Translations under genes and position numbers: made by a program
In this document: one piece after another, positions 8,129 through 16,417 of the stretch
How positions within the stretch are numbered: the first letter of the stretch is position 1
How the letters are laid out: every line of letters starts with the position of its first letter
Notes under the pieces: model-generated
The model's input: the letters and a program-made list of their open reading frames with translations, nothing else
Databases searched by the model: none
What the model was told of the DNA's origin: nothing
Source: Arthrobacter sp042667405
GTDB taxonomy: Bacteria; Actinomycetota; Actinomycetes; Actinomycetales; Micrococcaceae
Reading direction: 5' to 3'
Assembly: GCF_042667405.1 (NCBI RefSeq)
Contig: NZ_JBHVAL010000005.1
Span: 62,001-126,000 of the forward strand
Length of the DNA stretch: 64,000 bases

Positions 8129-9544
8129 TTACGACGCCGGTCCGGAACCGATCTCCTGGCGCTCGGCTTCCGCGCTGGTGGCCACAGCCGGGCTACCGCC
8201 GCTGCGGCGGTAGCGGAACACTCCGATGGCGACCACAACGGCAGCGAGGCCCAGCGAAAGGAAGAGCGACTCGCGCGTGGATTCAATGATGACCATGCCG
8301 ATAATCAGGGCCACGATCGCACCAATGGCAATCCAGGTGAGGTACGGGAAGAACCACATTTTGAGCTCCATCTCCCTGGCTGCCGCACCCATGCGCCTGC
8401 GAAGGATGAGCTGTGAGGTTGCGATGACCAGCCACACGAACAGGGCGATGGCACCCGAAGTGTTCACGAGGAACAGGAACACGGTGTCCGGGGCAACGTA
8501 GTTCAGGCCGACCGTAATGAACCCGACCACGGTGGATGCAAGCACGGCTGCGGCCGGAACTCCACGCTTGGAAATTTTCATCCAGGACCTGGGGGCATCA
8601 CCGCGCTGGGAAAGGGAGAAGAGCATGCGGCTGGCCGTGTAAAGCCCCGAGTTGAGGCACGAAAGCACCGACGTAAGCACGACGATGTCCATGATGGTGC
8701 CGGCGCCCGGGATGCCGTACAGCTCGATGACCGCGACGTACGGGCTCTTGGCCACTGAAGCGTCGTTCCAGGGCAGGAGGGTCACCACGATGGCGATGGA
8801 TCCGATGTAGAAGATCAGGATGCGCCAGACCGTGGACTTCACAGCCTTCTTCACGGCATCCACGGGGTTCTCCGACTCGCCTGCAGCGATGGTGGCGATT
8901 TCAGCCCCGAAGAAGGAGAAGACCACCACGAGAATGCCCGCAAGCACGGCACCGGGGCCGTTCGGCATGAAGCCGCCTTGGTCCAGCAGGTTCGCGACGC
9001 CGGGCGCCGATACCCCCGGCATCAGGCCGAGGATGGCTGCGATACCCGCGAGGAGGAAGATGACGATCGCGGCGACCTTGATGGAGGCGAACCAGAATTC
9101 GAACTCACCGTAGGACTTCACGGATCCAAGGTTGGTCAGCGTCAGGAGCACCATGAGAACCAGGGCCCAGATCCACTGATCGACGCCCGGCACCCAACGG
9201 TGCATGATGGCGGCGCCCGCCGTTGCCTCAATACCGAGGACGATGATCCAAAACCAGGCATAGAGCCAGCCAATACTGAACCCCGCCCAGCGGCCAAGGG
9301 CCTTGTCGGCGTATGTGGAAAAAGACCCGGTTTCCGGGTTGGCAGCGGCCATCTCCCCCAGCATGCGCATGACAAGGATGACCACCATCCCTGCGGCCAG
9401 ATACGCGAGCAGGATACCGGGGCCGGCCTGCTGGATGGCGGCACCGGAGCCAACAAACAGTCCTGCTCCAATGACGCCGGCAATCGCGATCATGGAGAGG
9501 TGGCGGGGCTTCAGGGACTTTGAAAGCTGTTGGTCAGCCTGCAT
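8129..9544 (-). CDS. APC-superfamily amino-acid permease (GabP/AnsP-like)
   Basis: 471 residues, twelve predicted membrane helices. The N-terminal motif HLSMIAIAGVIGAGLFVGSG, the EMAAANPETGSFSTYA loop and the later FFGAEIATIAAGESENP segment are conserved in amino-acid permeases of the GABA/asparagine/proline group. It imports an amino acid by proton symport into the cytoplasm. The exact substrate cannot be read from sequence. It is a monocistronic gene followed by a short gap to the DUF1345 gene. Confidence 0.88.
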   Translation of the reverse strand: MQADQQLSKSLKPRHLSMIAIAGVIGAGLFVGSGAAIQQAGPGILLAYLAAGMVVILVMRMLGEMAAANPETGSFSTYADKALGRWAGFSIGWLYAWFWIIVLGIEATAGAAIMHRWVPGVDQWIWALVLMVLLTLTNLGSVKSYGEFEFWFASIKVAAIVIFLLAGIAAILGLMPGVSAPGVANLLDQGGFMPNGPGAVLAGILVVVFSFFGAEIATIAAGESENPVDAVKKAVKSTVWRILIFYIGSIAIVVTLLPWNDASVAKSPYVAVIELYGIPGAGTIMDIVVLTSVLSCLNSGLYTASRMLFSLSQRGDAPRSWMKISKRGVPAAAVLASTVVGFITVGLNYVAPDTVFLFLVNTSGAIALFVWLVIATSQLILRRRMGAAAREMELKMWFFPYLTWIAIGAIVALIIGMVIIESTRESLFLSLGLAAVVVAIGVFRYRRSGGSPAVATSAEAERQEIGSGPAS

Positions 9545-9782
9545 GGAACGTCGCCGTCCTTAGAGTTCTTGGAAAGGCCCCCCAATGGATGTGCGGTGGG
9601 CCACTTGGCTTACCCACAGTAGCCAGCGCCCTTACGCAACTTCCTGTGCGAAGCAACATTCTGGGGTTCTACAAAAAGGGGCTTTGCACAAAAAGTATGA
9701 TTTTAAGCATCAGATGTTTACCAGGAAGCACAATCGAAATGAGCATGAAACGACCCCTTGAGGCTTGGGGCCGTGACTTGGG

Positions 9783-11087
9783 TCACACGGCGGTCGCGAA
9801 GAACCGCTCCACGACCCGCGCCAAGGAGTACGGATCCTGCACTCCGCACAGCTCCCGCGCCGAGTGCATGGACAGCAGCGGGATACCCACGTCAACGGTC
9901 CGAATGCCCAGCCGCGTCGCAGTAAGCGGGCCGATTGTTGAACCGCACGGGATGTCGTTGTTGGAAACGAACTCCTGGTAAGCCACGCCCGACTCATCGC
10001 AGAGGCGCGCCCAGAAGGCAGCGCCCGTGGCATCCGTTGCGTAGCGCTGGTTCGCATTGATCTTCAACAACGGTCCGCCGTTGAGCAGCGGACGGTTTGC
10101 GGGGTCGTGGCGCTCCGCGTAGTTCGGGTGGACAGCGTGGCCGGCGTCCGCAGAAACACAGAACGACGCCGACAACGCCTGGCGCCGTTGGCTCACCGAA
10201 GCATCAAGGCCGTCGGAAATCCGGGTCAGGATGTCCTCCAGAATCGGCCCACAGGCGCCGGAACGGGAGTTTGAGCCGATCTCCTCGTGGTCGAAGGCCG
10301 CGAGAACGGCGATGGGACCGTCGGCGGGGGCGGAGGCAGCATGGCCCAACAATGCGGCCAAACCCGCGTGCGTCGACGAAAGGTTGTCCAAGCGGCCGGA
10401 GGCGAAGAACTCACTGTTGGCCCCGAAAACCGCCGGTGCCTGCGTGTCTGCCACGACGACGTCGTACCCGCCGATTTCAGAAGCATCCACGGAGGCGCCC
10501 TGGACGCGCGAGGCGAGAAGGCCGAGCAGGTCTTCCCCGGAGGGGTCGCCCAAGCCAAAGATTGGGTTCATGTGCTGCTGCTTGGAAAGGACGAGGCCGT
10601 CGTTGACGGCGCGGTCCAAGTGAATGGCCAGCTGGGGAAAGCGCAGAAGGGGGCCCGTGGACGTGAGGTGCTGCGTCCCGTCGCGCATCACCAAACGGCC
10701 GGCGAGCTGCAGTTCACGGTCCAGCCATGAGTTCAGGAGAGGCCCGCCGTAAACCTCCACCCCGGCCTGTAGCCACCCAAACTTGCCCGTGGTGGGCTTC
10801 GGCTTCAGTTTGAACGACGGCGAGTCGGTGTGGGCGCCCAGGATGTTGAAGGCCGTGGTGGGTCCGGCGTTTTCCGGGGTCACCCAGGCGATAAGGGCGC
10901 CGTCGCGGATCACGTAGAAGTTCCCGGAACCGCCTTCCCAAGCTGCTGATTCATCGAGGCCCGTGAAACCCGCGTCATCCAGGCGGCGCGCGGCCTCGTG
11001 CACCGCGTGAAAACTCGACGGCGACGCCGACACATACGCGGCGAGATCCTGGACATGGTCAACTGCTGCGGAAGCGTTCGAAGGCAT
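9783..11087 (-). CDS. apeB: M18-family aspartyl aminopeptidase
   Basis: 434 residues. Two zinc-site motifs are visible, GAHTDSPSFKLKP in the first third and DHEEIGSNSRSGACGP in the middle. A late HAVHPNYAERHD and a C-terminal SMHSARELCG supply further metal ligands. M18 enzymes form large tetrahedral dodecamers and remove N-terminal Asp or Glu from peptides in the cytoplasm. The length agrees with family members. It stands alone, divergent from the GntR regulator. Confidence 0.92.
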   Translation of the reverse strand: MPSNASAAVDHVQDLAAYVSASPSSFHAVHEAARRLDDAGFTGLDESAAWEGGSGNFYVIRDGALIAWVTPENAGPTTAFNILGAHTDSPSFKLKPKPTTGKFGWLQAGVEVYGGPLLNSWLDRELQLAGRLVMRDGTQHLTSTGPLLRFPQLAIHLDRAVNDGLVLSKQQHMNPIFGLGDPSGEDLLGLLASRVQGASVDASEIGGYDVVVADTQAPAVFGANSEFFASGRLDNLSSTHAGLAALLGHAASAPADGPIAVLAAFDHEEIGSNSRSGACGPILEDILTRISDGLDASVSQRRQALSASFCVSADAGHAVHPNYAERHDPANRPLLNGGPLLKINANQRYATDATGAAFWARLCDESGVAYQEFVSNNDIPCGSTIGPLTATRLGIRTVDVGIPLLSMHSARELCGVQDPYSLARVVERFFATAV

Positions 11088-11231
11088 GCCCCCGAGTCTA
11101 GCCGGACGGGTTCACCACCCGGCGCGGGTCGCGGTCAGGCGGGGGCGGCACGAACCGGCGCGACTCGTCAGCGGCCTGAGGGTGTCGGTGGTCTTAAGGA
11201 AACCTCCCCGTGACATGTTCCGGCAACTCTC

Positions 11232-11260
11232 TTGACCTTGGATGGGCATCGTGTCATGGT
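11232..11260 (+). promoter_or_regulatory. Candidate promoter giving a leaderless GntR transcript
   Basis: TTGACC and CATGGT are spaced by 17 bp. The predicted transcription start is about 7 nt after the -10 element, which falls on or next to the ATG of the GntR gene. No ribosome binding site is visible before that ATG. The -35 is strong, the -10 is weak. Confidence 0.4.
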
Positions 11261-11266
11261 CAGGGC

Positions 11267-11989
11267 ATGCATAACCTGTTGGACAGCTGGACAGCTGGTC
11301 AGGGACCTGTGGTGCGCGTAGGTGCGGCCGAGGGCGTTCTGGCCGCGCTGAGAGCGGCAATCGAAAACGGTCAGATTCCCGTCGGGGCCAAGCTCGAGTC
11401 TGAAGCGATGCTGGCCCAACGCTTCGGAGTGTCCCGGACGATGGTCCGCGAAGCCCTGCGATCACTGGCGTCCCTCGGACTGACGTCGACACGAACCGGC
11501 AAGGGCACCTTCGTGGTGGCGGAACAGGTGGTCAATGACCTGCGGCTGGGCAAATACTCCGCCCGGCAACTGCTCGAAGCCCGCCCCCACATCGAAATTC
11601 CTGCTGCTGGCCTGGCCGCCCAGCGGCGCACCGAAGAGGATCTTCAGGGCCTGCGGGAAATTCTGGAGGCAATGGCCGTTGAGGACGAACTTCCGCAGTG
11701 GGTGGCATTGAATTCCGAATTCCACGCCAGGATCGCCAGGGCCAGCGGCAACGGGGTATTCGCAACGATGCAAGCAGACATCGATGACGCGATGGCCAAG
11801 CAGTCAAAGACGTTGAACCAGGTCATGGACCGTCGTGAGGAATCGGGTGTTGAGCACGCGGCGATCCTTGCGGCCATTGAACGGGGCTCCGCGGACGAAG
11901 CCACCTTGGCCATGATGCTTCACCTCCAGGGCGTGGAACACACCCTCGAATCCGTGACCGCCCCCCAGGGAAGCCCAATCCAGGCCTGA
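11267..11989 (+). CDS. GntR-family (FadR/FCD) transcriptional regulator
   Basis: 240 residues. An N-terminal winged helix (LAQRFGVSRTMVREALRSLASLGLT) is joined to an all-helical FCD ligand-binding domain, with the NSEFHARIARASGN motif and a later EHAAILAAIERGSADEA. FadR/FCD regulators are usually repressors released by organic acids or amino acids, often controlling neighbours. The first ATG was chosen; it follows a promoter so closely that the mRNA may be leaderless. A helix-turn-helix protein is encoded 18 bp downstream. Confidence 0.9.
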   Translation: MHNLLDSWTAGQGPVVRVGAAEGVLAALRAAIENGQIPVGAKLESEAMLAQRFGVSRTMVREALRSLASLGLTSTRTGKGTFVVAEQVVNDLRLGKYSARQLLEARPHIEIPAAGLAAQRRTEEDLQGLREILEAMAVEDELPQWVALNSEFHARIARASGNGVFATMQADIDDAMAKQSKTLNQVMDRREESGVEHAAILAAIERGSADEATLAMMLHLQGVEHTLESVTAPQGSPIQA

Positions 11990-12007
11990 TACAAGAAAGC
12001 CGGCACC

Positions 12008-12496
12008 ATGTCCCAAAGCGGCCCGCCACAAAAAGCCGACCCCCGAACCACCGGACCGTCTGCGGCTGTCCGGGAGCGTCGTACCCGGCTGCACGCCCAA
12101 ATCATCAGTTACTTGGCCCGCAACGGAGCGAGCAGGCTGAAGGACATTCTCGCTGAAGTAGACGTCTGCAGGGATACCCTGATCGTCAACCTCGGGATCC
12201 TCGAAGAGTCCAGCATCATCCAATGCGACCTGCCCAAGGGAGCCCGATACAGGGCGACGCCCTTCTACTCATTGTGCAGGCCCGCAACCCTGCGCCAGCG
12301 GGACAAGAACCAGGTGCAGCTGACGGCACGCATCCAGGAAGCGGCGGATGGGAAAATCGTTGTGTCCATCGACGAGGTTCCGGGGTCGGTATTCCTCGTG
12401 CCGGCTTTCGATCAGATTCCCGGTGCAGCCGCCGCAGCGGCCGCGTCCACTTTGCAGCGGGACAAAGACGCCTTCGCCGTCCAGGTGGTTTATTAG
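12008..12496 (+). CDS. Small winged-helix protein, function unknown
   Basis: 162 residues. After a disordered N-terminus of about 25 residues there is a helix-turn-helix-like region: IISYLARNGASRLKDILAEV, then a second helix and ILEESSIIQ, as in MarR/ArsR-type winged helices. The C-terminal half has no recognised domain and ends in an Ala-rich segment. It probably shares a transcript with the GntR gene. It could be a DNA-binding co-regulator of the catabolic genes nearby, but no target can be named. Confidence 0.6.
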   Translation: MSQSGPPQKADPRTTGPSAAVRERRTRLHAQIISYLARNGASRLKDILAEVDVCRDTLIVNLGILEESSIIQCDLPKGARYRATPFYSLCRPATLRQRDKNQVQLTARIQEAADGKIVVSIDEVPGSVFLVPAFDQIPGAAAAAAASTLQRDKDAFAVQVVY

Positions 12497-12508
12497 TTCC
12501 GGAGTTCT

Positions 12509-13402
12509 CTAGACAGTAACGTTCAGGGCCGCCGTATACCCTCCCTGGACGGAGCCCGAAATAGTCGCCAACTGGTATATGCCTCCATCGTCACCAAAGA
12601 CGTTGTCAGAGGTCAGGGTAGTTTTCGGGAAGCTGCGGGCGCTGTCCTCGTAGCCGGCCGTTTCGTACACGGCTTTGCAGGCACTCTCGGTCAGTGCGAT
12701 CTGCGAGACAGCAAGGACTTGGCCCGCTGCACTGGTGTTGCCCATGGATTCAAATACTTCAAAGTGAATATGCGGCCAGCGGCCCATGTAGGCGCCCGGG
12801 AAGATGGTACTGAAGGTCAGCTGGCCATTGGCGTCAGCCTCCTGCACACCCCGGAGGTAGTTCTCGTTTTCCAGCCCGGAATCATAAAGCGAATATTTGC
12901 CGTTTTGGTCGCAATGCCAGGCGTATACCGCTGCGCCCGCCAGCGGAGAGCAACCGTTGGCATTGTCCAGCAGCGTCAAAGTGACAGTCAGGGGCACGCC
13001 TTCCGCCTTGGTGGTGGACGTTCCGAAGCTGGATCTGATGTCGCGCCGGACAACCCCGGAAGCCTCCAGGACATTGGGGCCGTTGGAACCGTCGCCCGGA
13101 TAGGGGCCCAGTGTTTCCTCCGGGATTTCCACTCCGCATTCGGCGAACGCACGCGTTACGGTACTGCTCGCCTGCGACGAAGGTGACGCGGCCGACGTCG
13201 TACCTCCCGACGGGGTGACAACAGCGGTGGTACCCGACGGCGTGGCGCTGCCGCCTTCCGTACCCGGGGTGCATGCCGCCAGGGCGGCTGCGGCGCCGCC
13301 GCCGAGAAGTACACCCAGGGTGCGGCGCCGGCTTAGCAACGTGGAGAGGTCGAACTCCAACCCTTTGTCATGATGTGGATGGGGCTGATGAGGAGAAGTC
13401 AT
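12509..13402 (-). CDS. Secreted lipoprotein with intradiol ring-cleavage dioxygenase-like domain
   Basis: 297 residues. After a His-rich leader, RRR and a hydrophobic core end at ALAAC, a Tat-like signal with lipobox; a Thr/Ser-rich spacer then leads to the enzymatic domain. That domain has VYAWHCDQNGKYSLYD and GAYMGRWPHIHFEVF, matching the Tyr and His-x-His iron ligands of protocatechuate/catechol dioxygenases. Standard intradiol enzymes are cytoplasmic; this belongs to the exported relatives of unsettled substrate. The ATG used gives a normal signal peptide. Convergent with the winged-helix gene and divergent from the PII-like gene. Confidence 0.8.
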   Translation of the reverse strand: MTSPHQPHPHHDKGLEFDLSTLLSRRRTLGVLLGGGAAAALAACTPGTEGGSATPSGTTAVVTPSGGTTSAASPSSQASSTVTRAFAECGVEIPEETLGPYPGDGSNGPNVLEASGVVRRDIRSSFGTSTTKAEGVPLTVTLTLLDNANGCSPLAGAAVYAWHCDQNGKYSLYDSGLENENYLRGVQEADANGQLTFSTIFPGAYMGRWPHIHFEVFESMGNTSAAGQVLAVSQIALTESACKAVYETAGYEDSARSFPKTTLTSDNVFGDDGGIYQLATISGSVQGGYTAALNVTV

Positions 13403-13571
13403 GTGTCCATCAAACGCGCCGCGGCTGTGCTGTGTACATGGCCGGGCTGTGGCGGAACTGTGAAGTAGTCGGCGCAACCCAGACGGTCATAATACGCATT
13501 TGAATATGCTTGTAATGCACATCACCTCATGGCATGATGACTGCAAGCACTCGACGGAAGGTCCTCCTGCA

Positions 13572-14018
13572 ATGAACATCGAACTGAAAGCGGTGCGGAA
13601 GCTCCGCATCCATTGGCCTATCCCATTGGAGACAATGACCCGGCTTGCCGACGGTCAGTTGGATGCCCTCGAATCTGATCCCGGAATCTCATCACTGCTG
13701 GACGCTTTGACTGCGGCACCGGAGCTGGGCGGGTTCGGCAACTACCACCACGTTTTCGAATCCTCCGCCGGATTTGAAGGTTTCACGGTCGCTGAGGGAG
13801 CCAATCCCACGCTGGGCAGCATCGGGCAACGGACCATTTCACCCACCTTCGTCTTCACCACGTACTTTGACGACACGCTGGACGACTCGGCAGTTCACCA
13901 ACTGGTGCAGACAATTGTGGATATCCATCCATGGGAGGTGCCCGTCATCGAAGTCTCGGGTCCACTCAGCGTTTCAAGCGCCGCAACCTCCGGCGCGGAC
14001 ATGCGGATGGCGTCGTGA
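13572..14018 (+). CDS. PII-like/NIF3-insert-domain protein
   Basis: 148 residues. The centre (GGFGNYHHVFESSAGFEGF, then EGANPTLGSIGQ) and the end (IHPWEVPVIEV) match the PII/CutA-like domain found inside NIF3/YqfO proteins, whose equivalents read GNY, GANP, GxxG and HPYEEPxYDV. Standalone versions are small cytoplasmic trimer-forming proteins of unknown role. Its stop overlaps the GTG start of the cyclase gene (GTGA), so it may be an accessory or regulatory subunit of that hydrolase. The family match is by eye. Confidence 0.6.
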   Translation: MNIELKAVRKLRIHWPIPLETMTRLADGQLDALESDPGISSLLDALTAAPELGGFGNYHHVFESSAGFEGFTVAEGANPTLGSIGQRTISPTFVFTTYFDDTLDDSAVHQLVQTIVDIHPWEVPVIEVSGPLSVSSAATSGADMRMAS

Positions 14019-14749
14019 ACCTCTGGAAGGAAGTGGCACCACTTCTCCGTAACAGGACGTTCACGGACCTCACCCATGCCTTCCACCCGGGGCAACCACA
14101 CTTTCCTGCGTTTCCCAATGAAACAAGGGAAGCCCTTTTCGACATGGATAAAGGGGATGGATTCACTGCCCACAGGTACTCGATCGTGGGTCAGTGGGGC
14201 ACGCATGTGGATCCGCCGTCGCACTTTGTCCGGGGCGGCCGGACGCTGGACCAGATACCGGTGGAGGACATGATCCTGCCACTGGTGGTGCTGGACATCC
14301 GCGACCGGGTCCGGGCCGATGCCGACGCAACCCCGACACTCGACGACATCCGGCAATGGGAGGCCCGCAATGGAAGAGTCCCTTCAGGGTCATTCGTGGC
14401 CCTTCGCACGGGCTGGAGCGATCGCTGGCCTGACGCCTCCGCGATGGCCAACGTCGACGACAACGGCGTCAGCCACACCCCGGGGTGGTCCCGGGAAGTC
14501 CTTCAGCATCTGATCGAGGAGCGCTCAGTGGCCGCTGTGGGTCATGAACAGACCGACACGGACCCTGGGATGGCCACGTCCCGGCAGGACTTCAGCCTCG
14601 AAACGTACGTCCTGGCCCAGGACCGGTGGCAGATTGAGCTGATGGCCAATCTCCATCAGCTGCCCGAATCCGGCGCCATGGTGGTCGCCACCTGGGCGAA
14701 GCCTTTGGAAGGCAGCGGCTTCCCGGCGCGGGTCTTTGCCATCCACTAG
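14015..14749 (+). CDS. Cyclase-family metal-dependent hydrolase (kynurenine-formamidase-like)
   Basis: 244 residues. The motif QWGTHVDPPSHF corresponds to the HxGTHxDxPxHF metal-binding signature of the cyclase/KynB family, although the first histidine is replaced by glutamine here. Members hydrolyse formamides, isatin or cyclic amides. A later GHEQTDTDPG segment carries further possible ligands. The GTG start overlaps the stop of the PII-like gene. The neighbouring ring-cleavage enzyme and IclR regulators suggest aromatic or tryptophan-related catabolism, but no substrate is assigned. Confidence 0.8.
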   Translation: MNLWKEVAPLLRNRTFTDLTHAFHPGQPHFPAFPNETREALFDMDKGDGFTAHRYSIVGQWGTHVDPPSHFVRGGRTLDQIPVEDMILPLVVLDIRDRVRADADATPTLDDIRQWEARNGRVPSGSFVALRTGWSDRWPDASAMANVDDNGVSHTPGWSREVLQHLIEERSVAAVGHEQTDTDPGMATSRQDFSLETYVLAQDRWQIELMANLHQLPESGAMVVATWAKPLEGSGFPARVFAIH

Positions 14750-14783
14750 CTTGGGGCTGGCGTGGGCTGGCTAGAATCAATCC

Positions 14784-15563
14784 ATGTCAAAGACCTCCAG
14801 CATGGGCCGCGGCATGATGGCCTTATTCACCGTTGGGGCGCGTCACGCGGAAGGATACGACGGCGGCACGGTGGGCGACATTGCCGCACGGCTGGAGAAG
14901 GATCGCAGCCAGGTGTCACGGAGCCTCAAAGGTGCAGAGCAGGAAGGCTTCCTCACCAGAACCGAGCATCGTGAATACTGCCTGGACTGGTCCATTCTGA
15001 CGGACGCCCAGCTGGTCACCGAGCAGCGCCTGAAGACCGACGGCCTGACAGCCTTGGAAGGCCTTGCCTCCGAGACCAACGAAGCCTGCTTCCTGGGGGT
15101 GTTGAGCGGAAACAGCACAGTCACCATTGGTGAGCAGGTGCCTGAAAGTGCCAACCTTGTGGGCTCCTGGCTCGGGCGCCCCTACCCGGCCTACTGCAGT
15201 GACGCCGGACAAGCGCTCCTGTGGGATGCAGCGGAGACGGACGTCCGGAAGATCTTTGACGGGGTTGAATTCGTCAAGCACGGGCCCAATACGCCGGTGT
15301 CGGTCGAGGACTTCCTGGAACGCCTCTCCCAGGCACGCCGGCGCGGCTACTCCGTTGTCGACGAGGAAGCTGAGCCGGGCCTCTACTCCCTGTCCGCACC
15401 CGTCAGGGACTTCAAAGGCGAGGTTGCCGCCGCGTTGCAGATTGTCGGTCCGAAATCACGCCTTGAACCCCAGCGCGACGCCTTCGCTACGGCTCTTCTT
15501 TCGTGGCGTGATTGGCTCGAGTCAACGGTCGGCGGGCGCTCGGGGACAAGCGCTCAGCCCTGA
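14784..15563 (+). CDS. IclR-family transcriptional regulator
   Basis: 259 residues. The N-terminal helix-turn-helix includes TVGDIAARLEKDRSQVSRSLKGAEQ. The C-terminal effector domain has the IclR pattern (PAYCSDAGQALLWD, then ARRRGYSVVDEEAEPGLYSLSAPVRD). It follows the cyclase gene by about 35 bp in the same direction, so it may be co-transcribed with and control that gene and the divergent dioxygenase. It ends overlapping by 10 bp a second, convergent IclR gene. Confidence 0.88.
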   Translation: MSKTSSMGRGMMALFTVGARHAEGYDGGTVGDIAARLEKDRSQVSRSLKGAEQEGFLTRTEHREYCLDWSILTDAQLVTEQRLKTDGLTALEGLASETNEACFLGVLSGNSTVTIGEQVPESANLVGSWLGRPYPAYCSDAGQALLWDAAETDVRKIFDGVEFVKHGPNTPVSVEDFLERLSQARRRGYSVVDEEAEPGLYSLSAPVRDFKGEVAAALQIVGPKSRLEPQRDAFATALLSWRDWLESTVGGRSGTSAQP

Positions 15564-16402
15564 GCCGCTGCCTGGCCGCCAGCCGCCGTCGTGCCGCTGC
15601 CCGTCGCCGGGACGCCGGGCCGGTCTGCGGACGGTTCGCCCAACCGGTCCGCGACAGAGTGGAGGACATGTGCAATGCCGGGTGCTGCTTTCTCCAGATC
15701 GGCGCGGCTGCCCAGGACGCTGAGTGCGGCAACAATCCGGCCGCCCTCGCGGACAGGAACAGCCAGTTCCCAGACGCCGTGCTCGAATTCTTCCGCGGCA
15801 AGAACATACCCTTGGCGCTTGTCATGTTCCATGAGAACCGTGACTTCCGACGCGGAGTGCGCGGCTGCGGGGCCGCCAACGCCGATGAAGTTGACCTCGC
15901 GGAGCAGCCCTTCAAGTGCTTTGGGGGAATGGTCCCAGAGCAACGCCCGGCCTGCGCCCGTGCACCAGACGGGAGTCACCATGCCGGGTTTGGCGAACCC
16001 GCCAAGGACAGAGTTGTTGGAGGAAGAACGCAACAAGAGGACCCGAACACCATCGCGAACTGAAAGCCGGGACCGCAACCCGAAGGCGGAAACCAACTCC
16101 TCAAGCTCAGTCCGGGATTGTTGGACCCAGCCACCGTTGAGGGCAGCAGCCAAAGCGAAAAAGCGGGATCCTGTCCGGAAAGGGCCCCGATCCACGCGTT
16201 CCAGCAGCCCAAGGTCGCACAATTCCTGAGCCAGCCGTGAGACCCGGCTTTGTTCCATGTCCAGTTCTGCAGCCAATTGCGAGACGCCCAGGAGTTGGCG
16301 GCCCTGTTTCTCGCGGTCGGTGACCAGCCGGACCAGCCGCAGGCCTTGCGCCAACGACGAAGCCTCAGGCGATGCATCCACGAATCGGGCTCCTTCCACC
16401 AA
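15554..16402 (-). CDS. IclR-family transcriptional regulator
   Basis: 282 residues. It has an N-terminal winged helix (LGVSQLAAELDMEQSRVSRLAQELCDLGLL), an effector domain with TPVWCTGAGRALLWDH and a QGYVLAAEEFEHGVWELAVPVRE stretch. The C-terminal 30 residues are low-complexity Gly/Ala/Thr. It resembles the neighbouring IclR protein in layout but is clearly diverged. It is divergently placed from nothing obvious and lies directly upstream in the same orientation as alr-like and permease genes, so it may control them or be the last gene of that transcript. Confidence 0.88.
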   Translation of the reverse strand: MVEGARFVDASPEASSLAQGLRLVRLVTDREKQGRQLLGVSQLAAELDMEQSRVSRLAQELCDLGLLERVDRGPFRTGSRFFALAAALNGGWVQQSRTELEELVSAFGLRSRLSVRDGVRVLLLRSSSNNSVLGGFAKPGMVTPVWCTGAGRALLWDHSPKALEGLLREVNFIGVGGPAAAHSASEVTVLMEHDKRQGYVLAAEEFEHGVWELAVPVREGGRIVAALSVLGSRADLEKAAPGIAHVLHSVADRLGEPSADRPGVPATGSGTTAAGGQAAAQG

Positions 16403-16417
16403 GCGTCCACGCCATTC

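Noticed and set aside
13496..13518. GCATT-N13-AATGC inverted repeat between the dioxygenase and PII-like genes as an IclR operator
   Set aside because: Arms are only 5 bp and the region is AT-rich; too weak to list as a feature.
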